Part shown: positions 29,030 to 37,462 of the stretch, piece after piece
How the letters are laid out: each line of letters starts with the position of its first letter
Position numbering within the stretch: the first letter of the stretch is position 1
Source: a virus
Direction: 5' to 3' (one strand)
IMG/VR virus record: IMGVR_UViG_3300042981_000018
Location: 1 to 43,826 of that record
Length of the DNA stretch: 43,826 nt
The notes under the pieces: generated by a model
The model's input: the letters and a program-made list of their open reading frames with translations, nothing else
What the model was told of the DNA's origin: nothing
Databases searched by the model: none
Program-made: the position numbers and the translations under genes

Positions 29030-30883
29030 TCAGGCCAGCGCCGTCACGGAACCGGCAATCAGCGGGTTGTCGCGGAAGGCCTCGCGCAACCCGTTCCCCA
29101 AGCCCATGGCAATGCCGTTGGCGTCCGTGGCTTTGGTCTGTACGTTGATCGGCCCGTTGATCGTCACGCTGTTCGTGGACGCGGAGTTGCCAGACTTCGG
29201 CGACTCGGTCCGGGCCCCCACGTATCCACTCATGCTGCCCAATACCTTCGAGATGTAATCGCTGGTCTCCTGTGGCAGCGCGCCCATACCCTTGCGCTGC
29301 ACGTTGCCAGGGCCCCAGTTGTAGGCGGCTATGGCCTCTGGAACGTTCCCGTTGAATTGCGCGATCAGGTTGTGCAGATAGCGCGCGGCCGCATCTGCCG
29401 CTTTGCCGGTATCGTTTACGTCAGAGCCTTTCAACCCGTATTGCGCTGCCGTAGCGGGCATGAACTGGAACGGGCCTAGCGCGCCTTTGGGTGACACCAG
29501 ATGCTTGCCGCGTGAGGATTCCGCGCTGTAAACCGAATCGAGCAACCCGGACGGCAGATCGTACTTGGATTCGAGACTGGAAAACGTTTGCGCGACAGCC
29601 TTGTCCTGCGCGGCCTTCTGGCGAGCGATACCGGCTTGCTGCTCCGGGCTGTTCCAGTCCACTTCATCCTCGTAGGTGCCGTCCGCGCGCCGCTTACCAC
29701 CTGTGCTTTCGCTGTGAAATAGCGCCCATATGGGAAGGGCCCAAGGGATCGCCCTGGCGAGAAGTCCCGCGCTACCACCAGTCGCCGCGGCCTCACCTGC
29801 GCCAGCCGCCGCTGCGCCAGTACCGCCGGCTGCCGCACCTGCGGCACCTGCAGCGGCCGCGGCGCGAGCCGCAAAAAGTGCACCGGTCAGGGACTTCAGC
29901 TTGATCACCCATCCCGCAATGCTCACGGCCCACCCGAACACCTTGATCGCAGCGATCTCGAGCAGGACGCCTTTGACGCCTCCGAGCGCGTTGATGAGCT
30001 TGTTGAGCTGGCCAAGGAATTTGCCGATCTGATCGATGACCTTGTCCCAATCGACGCTGTTCACCCAATCTGCAAACTGGGTGCCGAGCTTGATAAGGAT
30101 GGGCTCGAGCTTGTCGAAGACTTTGTTCCTTATGGCCTCCATCTTCAGCTGGAATAGGCCCCACTGCTTCTGCATCTCCTGCGCTTTCGCGGAGGTTTCG
30201 CCAGTTACTCCTCCGATTTCACGCATTGCGTCCGCGTAGTCCCGAGCGAGCGCATCCGGGCTTTTGGTCATCTCGGTTTGCAGGTTGAAATCGCTGATCC
30301 CAAGCTGTCCGAGGATGCTGATGGCTTGCTGCTCGCCGTATTTCTGGCGTATCTTGAACGCCATCACGTTGAGCTTGTGCATCGCCGACTCAACATTATC
30401 GTTGAGCCCAAGTATGTTGCCGTGTTCATCTGCCGCGCCGTACTTATTGGCCGTGGTCAAGAACGTGGTATCGCCCCTGCGCGCCGCGGCCAGCCCATCC
30501 GAAACCTTCTGCAATGCCTGCGCGGCTACGTCGCCCGAGCTTCCAACCTGCATCGCGACGCCACGCCATGCCTGCAGCGACTTGATGGAAATGCCCAAGG
30601 CCCCCGACATGCGGCCAAGTTGTGCCTGCCCGTTGATGCTGGATTCGATGAAGCTCTTGAATCCCGCGCCCATACCGAACGCTGCCAACGCGCCAAGGAT
30701 CTCGATCTTGAGTGCAGAGAACGCGCTGGCAGCTTTCTTCCCATGCTCCGCAATAAGCTTGGTCTGCTTGGCCGATGCATCGCCGAACTTCTTCAGCGAT
30801 GCGTTGACCTCCTTGCGCTTTTTCTCGTACTCACGATCGTCAAGGCCAAGCGTGATGAAGAAGGCGTCAATGATGTTTGACAC
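29030..30883 (-). CDS. Tape measure protein with lytic transglycosylase domain
   Basis: 617 aa. Begins MSNIIDAFFITLGLDDREYE, KKRKEVNASLKKFGDASAKQ, then long helices and Ala/Gly-rich hydrophobic segments (AAAAAGAAGAAAGGTGAAAA). Residues about 455-575 are an SLT/lysozyme-like domain: SKYDLPSGLLDSVYSAESSR, GALGPFQFMPATAAQYGLKG, ARYLHNLIAQFNGNVPEAIA, AYNWGPGNVQR. The catalytic Glu is in YSAESSRG. Sets tail length and opens peptidoglycan during injection. Starts 1 nt beyond the chaperone frameshift product. Confidence 0.92.
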   Translation of the reverse strand: MSNIIDAFFITLGLDDREYEKKRKEVNASLKKFGDASAKQTKLIAEHGKKAASAFSALKIEILGALAAFGMGAGFKSFIESSINGQAQLGRMSGALGISIKSLQAWRGVAMQVGSSGDVAAQALQKVSDGLAAARRGDTTFLTTANKYGAADEHGNILGLNDNVESAMHKLNVMAFKIRQKYGEQQAISILGQLGISDFNLQTEMTKSPDALARDYADAMREIGGVTGETSAKAQEMQKQWGLFQLKMEAIRNKVFDKLEPILIKLGTQFADWVNSVDWDKVIDQIGKFLGQLNKLINALGGVKGVLLEIAAIKVFGWAVSIAGWVIKLKSLTGALFAARAAAAAGAAGAAAGGTGAAAAGAGEAAATGGSAGLLARAIPWALPIWALFHSESTGGKRRADGTYEDEVDWNSPEQQAGIARQKAAQDKAVAQTFSSLESKYDLPSGLLDSVYSAESSRGKHLVSPKGALGPFQFMPATAAQYGLKGSDVNDTGKAADAAARYLHNLIAQFNGNVPEAIAAYNWGPGNVQRKGMGALPQETSDYISKVLGSMSGYVGARTESPKSGNSASTNSVTINGPINVQTKATDANGIAMGLGNGLREAFRDNPLIAGSVTALA

Positions 30884-30884
30884 G

Positions 30885-31477
30885 TCAGTGATCCTTCGCT
30901 GCGATGGCTTCGTTGTGATGGTTCACGGCGTTGATCTCCAACACGTCCCACAGGTCTTGCAGGGAAAGCACGGTCGCAAGCTCCGCGAACGTCACCAACT
31001 CGGACGACACTGCGCTGGCGATGGTGGGCGGTACGTTCAGGACGCGGGCGTACTTGCGTTGATCGACGTCAGGCGGCCCCAGATCAACCGACCGCCTTGT
31101 TTGAAAAAACCAGCGTGCAGCTCCACCCACGCCATGCGAATTGATAGCAGGGTGGTAGCTTCCTCAATGTCGCCGTCGACAAGTTCACGGCTGATCTTGC
31201 CTTCGTCGATTTTGAGCCCTTCCAGCATCGTCGCCAGCAGGTTTTCGGCCTCCTCCGGCGTGATCTGCGCGATCAACGCCCACAAGACACCGGCAATGCC
31301 CGCGAAGCCGGAATCGGCCTGTACGTCGGGCAGCGTGACGCCGTTCTTCCCCAGCGCCAATACCAGACGAACCGTCCAGCGCTCAATATCGAGCGCCGAA
31401 AGTTCAGTAAGAACGAACGTCTTGCCCTTGTCACGACCTTCCGAATCGACGGTCAGGCGGTAGGTTTTGCGCGCCAT
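30885..31477 (-). CDS. Tail assembly chaperone, -1 frameshift product (GT type)
   Basis: The -1 product extends the 146-aa chaperone. Translation starts at ATG 31477, slips at TTTTTTC (31109-31103) and continues in the -1 frame to 30885, giving about 197 aa. The -1 extension reads QTRRSVDLGPPDVDQRKYAR, VLNVPPTIASAVSSELVTFA. Matches lambda G/GT design: the fusion binds the tape measure while the short form is in excess. Position just before the tape measure gene is standard. Confidence 0.78.
31037..31477 (-). CDS. Tail assembly chaperone, 0-frame product
   Basis: 146 aa from the ATG at 31477, which overlaps the tail tube stop (ATG at 31477-31475). MARKTYRLTVDSEGRDKGKT, FVLTELSALDIERWTVRLVL, EEAENLLATMLEGLKI, TLLSIRMAWVELHAGFFKQG. 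Helical in the C-terminus, and typical for gpG-like chaperones of myophages. The slippery site lies after GFF. Confidence 0.85.
   Translation of the reverse strand: MARKTYRLTVDSEGRDKGKTFVLTELSALDIERWTVRLVLALGKNGVTLPDVQADSGFAGIAGVLWALIAQITPEEAENLLATMLEGLKIDEGKISRELVDGDIEEATTLLSIRMAWVELHAGFFKQGGRLIWGRLTSINASTPAS
31103..31109 (-). promoter_or_regulatory. Slippery heptamer for -1 frameshift
   Basis: T TTT TTC in the 0 frame (GGT TTT TTC AAA) fits X XXY YYZ exactly. Slippage joins the two overlapping tail-chaperone frames. Confidence 0.8.
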
Positions 31478-31478
31478 G

Positions 31479-31913
31479 TCAACCGACCTTCGCGCCGACG
31501 ATCTTTTCCCACGTGATCTCGAACTTCGTGGGATCAAGGGTCTTCTTGCCTTCCGGCATGGCCTGGAACCGCGTCATGTAGCCATTGGTCATCGCGAACT
31601 TGTAGCCGATCGATGGGATGATGAGCGTAGCCGCAGCAGCGATAACCTCGCGCACGGCATCTTGGGCCAACTGCCAGTTGGTGAATATAGGGAACGATCC
31701 GGAATCGGCCTGTAGCGTGATCGTCATCTTGTACGGCTCGAAAACGTAGCCGCCTGACAACCGACCGTCGATACCCATTTTGGTTTCGACTTTCTGCACC
31801 GGTTCGGCGGTGAATGCATCGTCGGTGGCGTAGCCCTGAATCGATTGCGGCGCCGAGTACACGCCGGGGATGATGATGGCCAGTGACGAGTTTGCAGAAG
31901 TGATTGTGCTCAT
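31479..31913 (-). CDS. Tail tube protein (DUF3277 type)
   Basis: 144 aa from the ATG at 31913: MSTITSANSSLAIIIPGVYS, TKMGIDGRLSGGYVFEPYKM, TITLQADSGSFPIFTNWQLA, and FEITWEKIVGAKVG at the end. Matches the tube family (I believe DUF3277) that follows DUF3383-type sheaths. Immediately downstream of the sheath gene. Confidence 0.8.
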   Translation of the reverse strand: MSTITSANSSLAIIIPGVYSAPQSIQGYATDDAFTAEPVQKVETKMGIDGRLSGGYVFEPYKMTITLQADSGSFPIFTNWQLAQDAVREVIAAAATLIIPSIGYKFAMTNGYMTRFQAMPEGKKTLDPTKFEITWEKIVGAKVG

Positions 31914-31914
31914 G

Positions 31915-33408
31915 TCACGCGACCTCGATCGAAGCAAGGGAAAGAGCCTGGACGCTACCGCCATCGGTGTAGTACAGGGTCATGGGCGGCGACTGGCGTG
32001 CGACACGCGTGGATGCCGGCGCATCCTTGATGTCGAGGTAGTAGCCGGCCGCGTTGATCGGCTGCGAGACGTCGAAGCCGACGGCGTTGAACAACTCCTG
32101 CACCTGCGAGGCAGACAGGGTGATATCGGTACGGATCGTGCCGAAGTTGGCCGCAGCGTTGATCGGATCAGCCAACGCGGAATGGATCAGGGCATAGCCG
32201 TTCGAGTTGTACGGGATCGAGCCCACCGAGGTCAGCAGGTTCATCATGGCGTCCTGCAGATCGGCGTTGAGCTTGATCTGGCAGACGTAGGAATCAGCCC
32301 ACTTGTACTGCCCCGTGATCGAACCGGGATAGAAGAACTGCCACTGGGTCGAGCTGGTTGCGAAATCGCCGTAGTAGTTGTAGCCGTTGGCCTGGAGTGC
32401 CGATGCCTGCGCATCCGATGTAACGGTCGGCGTCAGGCCCGAGAATGAACGCTCTGCCAGCGTGGTGCGGCCATTGGTCTGCGTGAAGTTGAGCGACGCG
32501 GCCCAACCCAACACTGCGGCCGCTTCCAACGCGCCCTCGGCATCGTTGGCGGCCCAGATCGGGATGGTGCCGTCTTCATTGGCGGCGAGCACTGCGGCAA
32601 CCCAGGTATTGGTGCTGCCTTGGGTCAATGCGTTCACGTCGGTGTCGTAGCCGGCGTAGAAATAGCGCTTGCCTTGCACGGCCGTCCACGCGCTGAAGGC
32701 TTCCTTGTCCGCCAGCTCCGGCTCGAACGTAGTAGAGAACCCCGCCCAGTCGCCGGCCGCAGCGGCGAACACCGGCATCGCGGTAGCGGGCGTGGATGCG
32801 ACCGCGCCTTGCGATACCACAGCGCCCGTGGCTTGCGTCAGGTTCAAGCCCGCGGCGATCGTACCGGTGGCGTAGGTGGCCGTCGAGGTCGCGCCCGTGG
32901 TGGAGCTGGTGAACACGAACGCATTGAGTTGAGCGTTATAGGTCACCGCGAAGTCAGGCGACGTGAACGCCGCCTCGATCGTTGCTGCGGCGGCAGTAAA
33001 ACTGGTGGCGCCGGTGAGCGTGATCGATGCTGACGTATTGGGCGTGCCGTCGATTGTCACCGTCAGCGTTCCGGTCAGCGCCTGCAATTGTGTCAGCGTC
33101 ATTCCGGCCAGCGAACCAGAGCGCAGAAACGCGCTCGACGCGGTTTCGCTGTAGGCTCCGAAATACAGCTTTCCGGGCGTGGTGGTGGCTCCCACCTGGC
33201 CTTCAAAGTAAATCTGCGACATCAGGTATTCGGTCGAGGTCAATCCGAAGAATGCGCCGACATCAGCAGCCTTCGAGAACGGCATCAGGGTGCCGGACGG
33301 GAGAGACGCGTTTTGCGACAGAATCAGGCCGTTGAGGTCGAGCGCCGAGCCGGCCGCGGACAGCACGCTCGGAATGACACTTGCGATGCGACTGGCGGGG
33401 ATTGCCAT
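31915..33408 (-). CDS. Tail sheath protein (DUF3383)
   Basis: 497 aa: MAIPASRIASVIPSVLSAAG, SALDLNGLILSQNASLPSGT, AADVGAFFGLTSTEYLMSQI, then LRSGSLAGMTLTQLQALTGT. C-terminal half: GRTTLAERSFSGLTPTVTSD, FYPGSITGQYKWADSYVCQI and SQVQELFNAVGFDVSQPINA. DUF3383 proteins are the contractile sheath of this myophage group. This is the strongest evidence for a contractile tail. An intrinsic terminator precedes it. Confidence 0.88.
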   Translation of the reverse strand: MAIPASRIASVIPSVLSAAGSALDLNGLILSQNASLPSGTLMPFSKAADVGAFFGLTSTEYLMSQIYFEGQVGATTTPGKLYFGAYSETASSAFLRSGSLAGMTLTQLQALTGTLTVTIDGTPNTSASITLTGATSFTAAAATIEAAFTSPDFAVTYNAQLNAFVFTSSTTGATSTATYATGTIAAGLNLTQATGAVVSQGAVASTPATAMPVFAAAAGDWAGFSTTFEPELADKEAFSAWTAVQGKRYFYAGYDTDVNALTQGSTNTWVAAVLAANEDGTIPIWAANDAEGALEAAAVLGWAASLNFTQTNGRTTLAERSFSGLTPTVTSDAQASALQANGYNYYGDFATSSTQWQFFYPGSITGQYKWADSYVCQIKLNADLQDAMMNLLTSVGSIPYNSNGYALIHSALADPINAAANFGTIRTDITLSASQVQELFNAVGFDVSQPINAAGYYLDIKDAPASTRVARQSPPMTLYYTDGGSVQALSLASIEVA

Positions 33409-33426
33409 GGTTGTGCTCCAAAGATG

Positions 33427-33448
33427 AAAAAACCGCCATGTAGGCGGT
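33427..33448 (-). terminator. Intrinsic terminator between neck and sheath genes
   Basis: On the minus strand ACCGCC, 5-nt loop, GGCGGT, then TTTTTTCATC. Perfect arms with a U-tract. Confidence 0.8.
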
Positions 33449-33474
33449 GGATGGTGGGAATGAAAATGCTGCGA

Positions 33475-34005
33475 TCAGGGCGGAAAAACGGCGTCCACTT
33501 CGGCAGGAACGACGGTCAACCCGGCGGCGAAGTCCTGCGGCAACGTCACGACGGGGTTGTATTGCAAGGCAAGTTCAACGATCCAACGCGGCTCGTATTG
33601 GCCTTCCGCGTTGACGATGGTCATCTGGTGGGGGTCATTCGCGTACAGCGGTTGCAGCTCGATGGCGGCCAGCGCGAGCTGCGCAGCCGCGTAGTCGGAC
33701 TTGAACGTGGTGGCAATTAGCACCGCCATATCCGCGGCGCTGGGCCCGTAGCAATCAAGTTGCACGTTCCACTGCGTCGAGCGTGAGTGGGTTTCGCTGC
33801 CCGGATTGGCCTGGCCGGGAATGAATGTGGTCTTGTCGGTGGACAGGCCTGGCGCGTTCAATCCGGTCATCAGGATGAAGTCGCCTTTCGACATTGCGCT
33901 GCGGTTCTGCTGCGATTGCTTGACCGGGCACGAAACAAAGCCCAGCAGGAACGTACGCAGAGCCGTATACAACATCGACTCCGTGACACTGATCGCCGCG
34001 CTCAC
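33475..34005 (-). CDS. Neck/tail terminator protein (LIC_12616 / gp12-like)
   Basis: 176 aa from a GTG that overlaps the upstream stop (GTGA): SVTESMLYTALRTFLLGFV, SQQNRSAMSKGDFILMTGLN, STQWNVQLDCYGPSAADMAV, EPRWIVELALQYNPVVTLPQ. Fits the phage neck-terminator (gp12-like) family placed between the completion proteins and the sheath. Closes the tail tube. Confidence 0.8.
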   Translation of the reverse strand: MSAAISVTESMLYTALRTFLLGFVSCPVKQSQQNRSAMSKGDFILMTGLNAPGLSTDKTTFIPGQANPGSETHSRSTQWNVQLDCYGPSAADMAVLIATTFKSDYAAAQLALAAIELQPLYANDPHQMTIVNAEGQYEPRWIVELALQYNPVVTLPQDFAAGLTVVPAEVDAVFPP

Positions 34006-34373
34006 GGGTTCACCTGCAACTGCCCGATCACGCGCACCCAGTCGGGCCACTGTTCGGCGATCGCGACGGCGAGATAGGTGTCGCCACCGATCACGATCTT
34101 GTCTCCGCCGGTACCGGCGAGCCGGTTGACTGCCTGCACGGTGCCGGGGCAGTAGATCGATTTCAGGATGCCCTGCAGGTTGAGGTTGTTCGCGTGCTGC
34201 AGGTCTTTGAAGCTAAGCTCCTGCGCCTGAACTTGGATGCTCACTGGGTCCGCGTAATCGGGCGTCACCGACCCGTCTGGATTGGTGGTGTCGCCGGTAC
34301 TGGCGAACAGCTGCGCCGCCACGAACGGGTTCACCATCCCGACCATCGGGGCCGCGATCCCGTGCAGATTCAT
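34002..34373 (-). CDS. Head-tail joining protein, 123 aa
   Basis: 123 aa from the ATG at 34373 (ATGA overlap): MNLHGIAAPMVGMVNPFVAA, PVSIQVQAQELSFKDLQHAN, GDKIVIGGDTYLAVAIAEQW. Common in this gene order; probably a head-completion or stopper protein. Name not certain. Confidence 0.7.
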   Translation of the reverse strand: MNLHGIAAPMVGMVNPFVAAQLFASTGDTTNPDGSVTPDYADPVSIQVQAQELSFKDLQHANNLNLQGILKSIYCPGTVQAVNRLAGTGGDKIVIGGDTYLAVAIAEQWPDWVRVIGQLQVNP

Positions 34374-34921
34374 GCCCTGAAGTCTCCATCGTCCTTGCCC
34401 ACCCCATGCGCAACGCTGGCGATCAGGTAGCCGGTGTCGTTCAACGGTTTGTTGTCGGTGCCAGGAGACTCGCCCGCGGCGATCGCCGCGGCGGCTTCCC
34501 CGACCGTCTTTCCGGTGATCGCGCGGCCTTCCTTGCGCCACTTCCGCAACAGCACGGTGATGGGTGACAGCGCGGGCTCGTTGATCTGCGCGATCGTGGC
34601 CTGCAGGTCCATCGCCGCAACGCGCCCCACGTTGTCCAGCGCATCGACCGCGTCCATTTCGCCGTTCGCGACCTGCCGCGTCAGTTGTTTCATGACCCCG
34701 GCCCAGCGGGCCTGGTTGTCGGCTACGGTCGGTTTCAGCATCGGCCGCGGCGGGATGCCTTTCTCGGGCACGCCGAAGTTCTGGATCGCGGCGACGTAGG
34801 CCACCGACGTACCATCCGGGTATTCCTTCCCGCTCGGCCATCCGATCTTGGCCTGCATGCCTTCGAATTGTTTTGGCAGCCTGCTCAGCGCGGCGTTCAC
34901 CTTGGACGTGTCGAAACCCAT
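34370..34921 (-). CDS. Virion morphogenesis / tail completion protein (GIPPRP family)
   Basis: 183 aa from the ATG at 34921 (TGATG overlap): MGFDTSKVNAALSRLPKQFE, SVAYVAAIQNFGVPEKGIPP, RPMLKPTVADNQARWAGVMK. The FGVPEKGIPPRPMLKP motif is the hallmark of phage HK97-gp10/gpS-like morphogenesis proteins. Ends with LNDTGYLIASVAHGVGK, as do its relatives. Confidence 0.8.
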   Translation of the reverse strand: MGFDTSKVNAALSRLPKQFEGMQAKIGWPSGKEYPDGTSVAYVAAIQNFGVPEKGIPPRPMLKPTVADNQARWAGVMKQLTRQVANGEMDAVDALDNVGRVAAMDLQATIAQINEPALSPITVLLRKWRKEGRAITGKTVGEAAAAIAAGESPGTDNKPLNDTGYLIASVAHGVGKDDGDFRA

Positions 34922-35367
34922 CAGAAAACGCCGCCAGCCTTGCGGAAGCCCCGGCGCTCGCACGAGCCGCCCACGTAGAACCCGACGCCGCCAACGATGT
35001 CCAGCAGCATGCGAAGCTCGTTGCCGTAAGGCGTTGTGGACAGCCAGTAGCCGAATGCAGACTTCACCGGCGGCGGTTGCAGCGTGATGGACACCGACCC
35101 CTCGGAGGCTGCCGACATGACGCCCATGGGCGTGCCGTTGGCGATCTGGACGCCCAACTGCGTCAAGTGCGCGCACAAGAGATCGAGTGCCCGCTGCAAC
35201 TGCGCCGGATTGTCCGTCCAGCCTGGATTGGGGTTCGGGCTGATGTACGCCGTCCCCGTTGTCCATGTCGCCAACAGCGCGGCCTCTGGAAACTTTGTGG
35301 TGTCCGCGAACGCCGGGAACTGCGCCCGGAACGTCGAATCGTTGTAGGTTGGCGGCACCCAAGACAT
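34921..35367 (-). CDS. DUF4054 head-tail adaptor
   Basis: 148 aa: STFRAQFPAFADTTKFPEAA, LLATWTTGTAYISPNPNPGW, LLCAHLTQLGVQIANGTPMG and SAFGYWLSTTPYGNELRMLL are DUF4054. Adaptor between portal and neck. TGATG overlap downstream. Confidence 0.85.
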   Translation of the reverse strand: MSWVPPTYNDSTFRAQFPAFADTTKFPEAALLATWTTGTAYISPNPNPGWTDNPAQLQRALDLLCAHLTQLGVQIANGTPMGVMSAASEGSVSITLQPPPVKSAFGYWLSTTPYGNELRMLLDIVGGVGFYVGGSCERRGFRKAGGVF

Positions 35368-35370
35368 GGA

Positions 35371-35769
35371 TCAGGCCGCTTCCGACAGCTCGGCGACTTC
35401 CTTGCCACCGGACACCACGGCATCGACCTGCTTGTCGAGGTAGTCCGCCGGCGTGAGCGGCTTGGACTTGTCCTTTGCGTTCATGTCGGTGGCGATCTTG
35501 TCGGCATCCGCCCTGCGGGCCTGCACGGTGATGAATCCGTTCTTCTTGTGCAGGTTGAACACCGGATTCTTTTCCAGCTCGGCCAGGGCTTCCTCGGTCA
35601 CTTCGGTGTGCACACCCTGCGGAGTGATCAGGCGATCGTTCGCAACACCGGCGCCACCCTTGATCAGGATGTCGCTGGTCGGCAGTGGAATGCCATCCGG
35701 GCCGCTGGTGTAGTTGGTGTAGCGCTGGTCACAGGCCAGCGTCGAGAACACATGCATGGACTTGCTCAT
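35371..35769 (-). CDS. Putative head/neck protein, 132 aa
   Basis: 132 aa from the ATG at 35769: MSKSMHVFSTLACDQRYTNY, LPTSDILIKGGAGVANDRLI, TPQGVHTEVTEEALAELEKN. Lies just after the major capsid terminator and before DUF4054. Structural by position; family uncertain. Confidence 0.7.
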   Translation of the reverse strand: MSKSMHVFSTLACDQRYTNYTSGPDGIPLPTSDILIKGGAGVANDRLITPQGVHTEVTEEALAELEKNPVFNLHKKNGFITVQARRADADKIATDMNAKDKSKPLTPADYLDKQVDAVVSGGKEVAELSEAA

Positions 35770-35790
35770 CTGGGTACCTCCGGTTGCGGA

Positions 35791-35822
35791 AATAAAAAGC
35801 CCCGCCCTCACCGGCGGGGCTT
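35791..35822 (-). terminator. Intrinsic terminator after the major capsid gene
   Basis: On the minus strand GCCCCGCC, 6-nt loop, GGCGGGGC, then TTTTTATT. Perfect 8-bp GC stem. Confidence 0.9.
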
Positions 35823-35838
35823 AGGTGGTGGCGGCAGA

Positions 35839-36939
35839 TCAGATGCCGGTGTAGCGCACCACCGCATACGGACGCTTGCACATCGCGCCCGCCGTGGCGT
35901 TGGTGTAGTCCTCGACGTAGGACTTGGAGTTCTTTTCCACGCCCAGCGCCTGGAACTTCGCCGGCACGCACTGCAACCACACGCGCGAGTCGTCCGATGC
36001 GCCGTCGTCCACCCTCTCGGCGTACAGGTAAAACACGTTCGCGCCGCCATTCGCGGCGTTCAGCTGCGGCGCCGACACCACGCGCATACGCGGGTACGTC
36101 TCCTTCATCCACTTGATCACTGAGTAGCCAAGATCGCTCGGGGTGGACAAGAACTGATACACCGACGTGGCAACCGCCAGCGTGGTGTCCGTGTCCTGCG
36201 GGTTGATGGTGTCCTGCGACTGGATCTGCAGCTTCGCCGCCGCGGCCTGGATGTCCGCGATGATCTGCAGCATGGTCTTGGTGGACCAGGTCGTGGTGCT
36301 GCCGGTGCCAGTCGCGGCCACGGTGACGTACGCAGGCAGCCCCGGATCGTTCAGGAAACCGTAGGTGCGGTCGCTGCCGGAGTTGAAACCGTTGAAGCCG
36401 ATCAGGTTGCGCTGGATTTCGAGCGCCAGCGAAGCCGAGCCGCGCTTCTCCGACGCCGTATCGACGCGGATGCGTGCCGCACGAGCCGCTTCCAGCGAGC
36501 CCACCTTCAAGCCCTTCTCGAACCGCACCACGGTACGCCGCACGAAGTTGGTATTCCAGCTCGAAAGCGGAACGTTCGTGTAGTCGCCGTAGGGAACCGC
36601 GTTGCCGATCGGTTCCAGGATGCCCTGGACGATCTCTTCGTCTTCCCACGAACCGACCGTGCTGATGCCCATGAACTCATCGGCCTTGCGGGCCGCAGTC
36701 AGGACACGCACGAAGCCAGGCATCCATTGCTGCAGGAACTGGATCGGAACGGTGATGCTCGGAATGGTGACGGGCGATTGCGCGTCCATACCGTACGAGG
36801 CCATGGTGGCGAGGTTACGCTCGCCGAAGTTGATGCCGAGTTGCGACAGCAGGCTGTAATCTTGTACGTCCTCGGCGGTCATCTGCACCGGCCGCACGTC
36901 GCGCGGCGCGATGTAGGAAAGCTCTTGTGACTTGTCCAT
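35839..36939 (-). CDS. Major capsid protein (DUF2184 type)
   Basis: 366 aa from the ATG at 36939. YSLLSQLGINFGERNLATMA, SITVPIQFLQQWMPGFVRVL, DEFMGISTVGSWEDEEIVQG, GLKVGSLEAARAARIRVDTA, LNDPGLPAYVTV, and a C-terminal MCKRPYAVVRYTGI match the HK97-fold major capsid family DUF2184. Followed directly by a strong terminator. Confidence 0.88.
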   Translation of the reverse strand: MDKSQELSYIAPRDVRPVQMTAEDVQDYSLLSQLGINFGERNLATMASYGMDAQSPVTIPSITVPIQFLQQWMPGFVRVLTAARKADEFMGISTVGSWEDEEIVQGILEPIGNAVPYGDYTNVPLSSWNTNFVRRTVVRFEKGLKVGSLEAARAARIRVDTASEKRGSASLALEIQRNLIGFNGFNSGSDRTYGFLNDPGLPAYVTVAATGTGSTTTWSTKTMLQIIADIQAAAAKLQIQSQDTINPQDTDTTLAVATSVYQFLSTPSDLGYSVIKWMKETYPRMRVVSAPQLNAANGGANVFYLYAERVDDGASDDSRVWLQCVPAKFQALGVEKNSKSYVEDYTNATAGAMCKRPYAVVRYTGI

Positions 36940-36949
36940 TGTGGATTCC

Positions 36950-37459
36950 TTACGCATTCAGGTTAACGTGGATGGCGACGAGGCCGGCCGCGGCGGTCGC
37001 AGTTTTCACCACGGCGCCGTCGATGGCGGCAGTGCCGGCCGACGGCGTACCACCGGGGGCCAATGCAGCCAGTGCACCCGTGGCAATGGTGTAAACGACT
37101 TGGTCGCCGATGTTCGCCGCCCCGGCCAGCGCGACGACGATGTCGCCTTCGACCAGGAATTCACCCTGCGCATTGCCGGGCAAAGCCAGCGTGGGATCGA
37201 GCGAACCCGAGGCCGCGCCAGCAGTGGCATACACCTTGGGATTGACCAGGAACCCGGCCGCGACGACGCCCGAGGCGATGGTGCCGCCTTGCGTCGCAAC
37301 GCCCGTGGTATTGCTCTTGGTGAAGAAGTTGCCGATGGTGCCGCCGTTGGAATCAAGCGTGAGTGAATCGGCCCGGTGCGGCGTGTTGGCGATCAACTCG
37401 CCGACGATGCCGAAACCAAGGGTGATGTTGACGGTGGACTGGAAAGCTGCCGAAGACAT
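36950..37459 (-). CDS. Capsid decoration / structural cement protein (Gp24-like)
   Basis: 169 aa: MSSAAFQSTVNITLGFGIVG, GNFFTKSNTTGVATQGGTIA, GFLVNPKVYATAGAASGSLD, AQGEFLVEGDIVVALAGAAN and VYTIATGALAALAPGG. Fits the Gp24-like structural cement protein of phages with DUF2213/DUF2184 heads. Starts 3 nt beyond the protease/scaffold stop. Confidence 0.82.
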   Translation of the reverse strand: MSSAAFQSTVNITLGFGIVGELIANTPHRADSLTLDSNGGTIGNFFTKSNTTGVATQGGTIASGVVAAGFLVNPKVYATAGAASGSLDPTLALPGNAQGEFLVEGDIVVALAGAANIGDQVVYTIATGALAALAPGGTPSAGTAAIDGAVVKTATAAAGLVAIHVNLNA

Positions 37460-37462
37460 GGC

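Noticed and set aside
34873-36123. 416-codon plus-strand frame across structural genes, and similar long frames at 30264-31463 and 38382-39725
   Set aside because: Antisense to recognised tail, capsid and portal-region genes; no recognisable domain, basic low-complexity content.
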